DNA from: Ignavibacteriaceae bacterium
Lineage (GTDB): Bacteria; Bacteroidota; Ignavibacteria; Ignavibacteriales; Ignavibacteriaceae
Length of the DNA stretch: 9,163 bases
Reading direction: 5' to 3'
Assembly (NCBI GenBank): GCA_026193755.1
Contig: JAPHUI010000293.1
Location: 1 to 9,163 of the forward strand
The notes below the pieces were generated by a model that searched no databases, was not told the DNA's origin, and worked only from the letters and a program-made list of their open reading frames with translations. The translations under genes were made by a program, and so were the position numbers. Shown here piece after piece: positions 8,170-9,163 of this stretch (positions are counted from its first letter, which is position 1; every line of letters starts with the position of its first letter).

Positions 8170-8330
8170 AGCAATGAACTTACATTCACATCAAGTCTAT
8201 AGAACTCAAAAGTTGTCAATCCCCTAACCTTGCGTATTAATATTACCAGTTTAAACTTACTCAATTCTGTATTAAAAAAACATTAATAAAAAATCATATA
8301 TCCGGGTTACACAATAAAGTTGATTACAAT

Positions 8331-8361
8331 TTTGAATTCAATTACTCCCGTTATACTTTTA
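8331..8361 (+). promoter_or_regulatory. Candidate Bacteroidota-type promoter for the riboswitch and receptor gene
   Basis: TTTG (8331-8334) is followed after 19 bases by TACTTTTA (8354-8361). This fits the Bacteroidota sigma pattern TTTG-N19ish-TAnnTTTG except for the last base. The predicted start site, about 8366-8370, is roughly 10 bases ahead of the aptamer's P1 helix, which is the position expected for a riboswitch leader. An overlapping TATACT (8352-8357) could act as a conventional -10, but its nearest -35-like hexamer is too close. Confidence 0.45.
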
Positions 8362-8378
8362 AGCAGTTCTTTCAAAAG

Positions 8379-8607
8379 TTTACGGTGTCCCGCGTAGAAC
8401 GGGAAAAAATAGGGAAGTCCGGTACGATGATTTATTCCGAATTTTTTTCGGAATCTCAGAGATCTTGAAACAAGTTCAGGATGAAACATCAATTCCGGCG
8501 CTGTCGCGCAACTGTGAATGTTGGTCAAATGTCAATAGTCGTTGGAAAAAACAATGACAAATTACCAGTGACAAATGACTAATTTAAGCCAGGAGACCTG
8601 CCGTGAA
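8379..8607 (+). ncRNA. Cobalamin (B12) riboswitch aptamer
   Basis: The conserved elements of the cobalamin riboswitch occur in order. P1 is 8379-8385 paired with 8601-8607. A short hairpin CCCG...CGGG lies near 8389-8403, followed by AGGGAAGTCCGGT (8411-8423). The core GGCGCTGTCGCGCAACTGT is at 8497-8515. The B12 box AAGCCAGGAGACCTGCC is at 8586-8602. P5 is CCGG 8419-8422 with CCGG 8495-8498. A long peripheral arm is formed by 8524-8534 with 8569-8579 (two helices around a symmetric AA/AA loop) and an inner hairpin 8538-8544/8552-8558. The L5 side is unusually enlarged, with two extra hairpins. Ligand binding should lower expression of the downstream BtuB-like receptor when B12 is sufficient (family knowledge). 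Whether adenosyl- or methyl/hydroxo-cobalamin is preferred cannot be decided by eye. Confidence 0.95.
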
Positions 8608-8619
8608 CGACACTTAATC

Positions 8620-8699
8620 AACCTTCGCGAGAAGAGGTTAGTTTAACGATAGTCTTCATTTCATCAATCGTTTTCTTTCAACTTTTAACCCGCGAAGTT
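8620..8699 (+). promoter_or_regulatory. Long-range stem in the riboswitch expression platform (candidate anti-sequestor)
   Basis: AACCTTCGCG (8620-8629) can pair with CGCGAAGTT (8691-8699) as 7 + 2 bp with one bulged C. GGTTA (8636-8640) pairs with TAACC (8686-8690) in continuation. AACGAT (8645-8650) pairs with ATCGTT (8667-8672) at the tip. Bases 8694-8699 are also needed by the ribosome-site hairpin, so the two folds exclude each other. The left arm can instead fold locally as CTTC-GCGA-GAAG (8623-8634), a GNRA-capped hairpin. Confidence 0.55.
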
Positions 8700-8725
8700 A
8701 CTTGTAATTTTAACGGAGTAACTTC
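8694..8725 (+). promoter_or_regulatory. Hairpin enclosing the ribosome-binding site of the receptor gene
   Basis: GAAGTTAC (8694-8701) and GTAACTTC (8718-8725) are a perfect 8-bp inverted repeat. The right arm ends one base before the ATG at 8727, and the Shine-Dalgarno-like GGAG (8715-8718) sits at the loop/stem junction. Folding would hinder translation initiation. This is the expected OFF structure for a translational cobalamin riboswitch; no T-run terminator is seen before the gene. Confidence 0.65.
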
Positions 8726-8726
8726 T

Positions 8727-9163
8727 ATGGTAAAAATTAATTTCATCATTTTTTTTGCGGTCTTCCTTTTACCGGTATTTATCTTCGCTCAAAAAGATAT
8801 TGTACAAAAAACGGATACGGCCGGTTTTTACAGACTGACAGATGTAGTCGTTTCTGCTACAAAAACTCCTTCAAATACATTCGAAGTTGCAAATTCTATT
8901 TCAATTGTGGACTCCTCTGAAATAGTTAATAAAAATGTCTTCAACACTTTCGACGTTTTAAAGAATGAATACGGGCTAAGCTTTTCTCAGCAAGGAAATA
9001 AATCCGGGGTGTCAAACGTTTTTATTCGCGGAGGAAATTCTTCTCATACACTTGTACTTATCGATGGTGTTGAAGTAAACTTACCAAATGACCCTTCCAA
9101 CTTTTATAATTTTTTTGCTCTGCCTAATGATAATATTAGTAGGATCGAAGTGCTGAGGGGACC
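8727..9163 (+). CDS. btuB: BtuB-like TonB-dependent outer-membrane receptor, 3'-truncated
   Basis: The frame is open from the ATG at 8727 to the window end (145 complete codons). A signal peptide covers about residues 1-20 (hydrophobic core FIIFFAVFLLPVFIF, cut at Ala-Gln). The plug domain starts near Asp38 with DVVVSATKTP, a form typical of BtuB/CirA-type receptors and near the TonB-box region. It continues through VFIRGGNSSHTLVLIDGVEV (about 99-118) and ISRIEVLRGP at the window edge, both hallmark plug motifs. There is no N-terminal carboxypeptidase-regulatory-like domain, so it is not SusC-like. The barrel is outside the window. The cobalamin riboswitch immediately upstream identifies corrinoid uptake as the likely role: TonB-driven import across the outer membrane to the periplasm. 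The symbol rests on riboswitch context plus plug similarity; another corrinoid receptor family is possible. Confidence 0.9.
   Translation, partial: MVKINFIIFFAVFLLPVFIFAQKDIVQKTDTAGFYRLTDVVVSATKTPSNTFEVANSISIVDSSEIVNKNVFNTFDVLKNEYGLSFSQQGNKSGVSNVFIRGGNSSHTLVLIDGVEVNLPNDPSNFYNFFALPNDNISRIEVLRG

Larger units (their letters stand above)
8051..8330. other. AT-rich divergent intergenic stretch, no convincing gene
   Basis: This is the left part of the divergent region between the peptidase and the riboswitch promoter. On the - strand a 70-codon frame (8264-8052, TTG start) ends with TAA one base before the peptidase ATG. It has no recognisable domain, signal peptide or ribosome-binding site, so I treat it as unproven leader sequence. 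The peptidase promoter should lie here, but I could not find a clear -7/-33 or -10/-35 pair on the - strand. An inverted repeat at 8130-8169 is listed separately. Confidence 0.5.

Noticed and set aside
8307..8528. 73-codon open frame on the - strand
   Set aside because: It lies almost wholly inside the cobalamin riboswitch on the opposite strand, and its codons simply mirror conserved aptamer bases. No ribosome-binding site or domain is seen.

Overview
The window looks like chromosomal DNA from a Bacteroidota/Chlorobiota-group bacterium, most likely an Ignavibacteria relative. The evidence is an AT-rich genome, a secreted protease with a type IX secretion (T9SS) C-terminal tail of the '[10 protein letters not shown]' kind, very large c-type cytochromes, an outer-membrane beta-barrel ending in Phe, and a cobalamin riboswitch ahead of a TonB-dependent receptor. 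Taxonomy is inferred from these signatures only.

Region 1 (1-6016, + strand) is a tight three-gene cluster: a 5'-truncated 15-haem cytochrome, a 1103-residue 46-haem cytochrome whose start overlaps it by 25 bases, and a 536-residue predicted outer-membrane barrel starting 2 bases after the cytochrome stop. Electrons could pass from the Lys-rich cytochrome to the long repeat cytochrome and through or to the barrel, making this a candidate porin-cytochrome extracellular electron conduit. The second cytochrome carries three complete tandem 208-residue, 9-haem modules (exact 624-bp period) plus a 3-haem partial one. Every CXXCH can be matched one-to-one with a regularly spaced extra histidine, and 819 consecutive residues contain no Lys or Arg.

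Region 2 (6017-6130) separates convergent genes and holds a terminator-like hairpin with A/T tracts on both sides, plus a second short hairpin. Region 3 (6131-8050, - strand) encodes a papain-family (C1A) peptidase with a lectin-like domain, a Fn3-like domain and a T9SS tail.

Region 4 (8051-8726) is a 676-base divergent intergenic region. Its left part has only a doubtful 70-codon frame and an inverted repeat. Its right part holds a Bacteroidota-type promoter candidate, a cobalamin riboswitch with an enlarged L5 arm, and an expression platform with two mutually exclusive stems, one covering the ribosome-binding region. Region 5 (8727-9163, + strand) is the first 145 codons of a BtuB-like TonB-dependent receptor, cut by the window edge.
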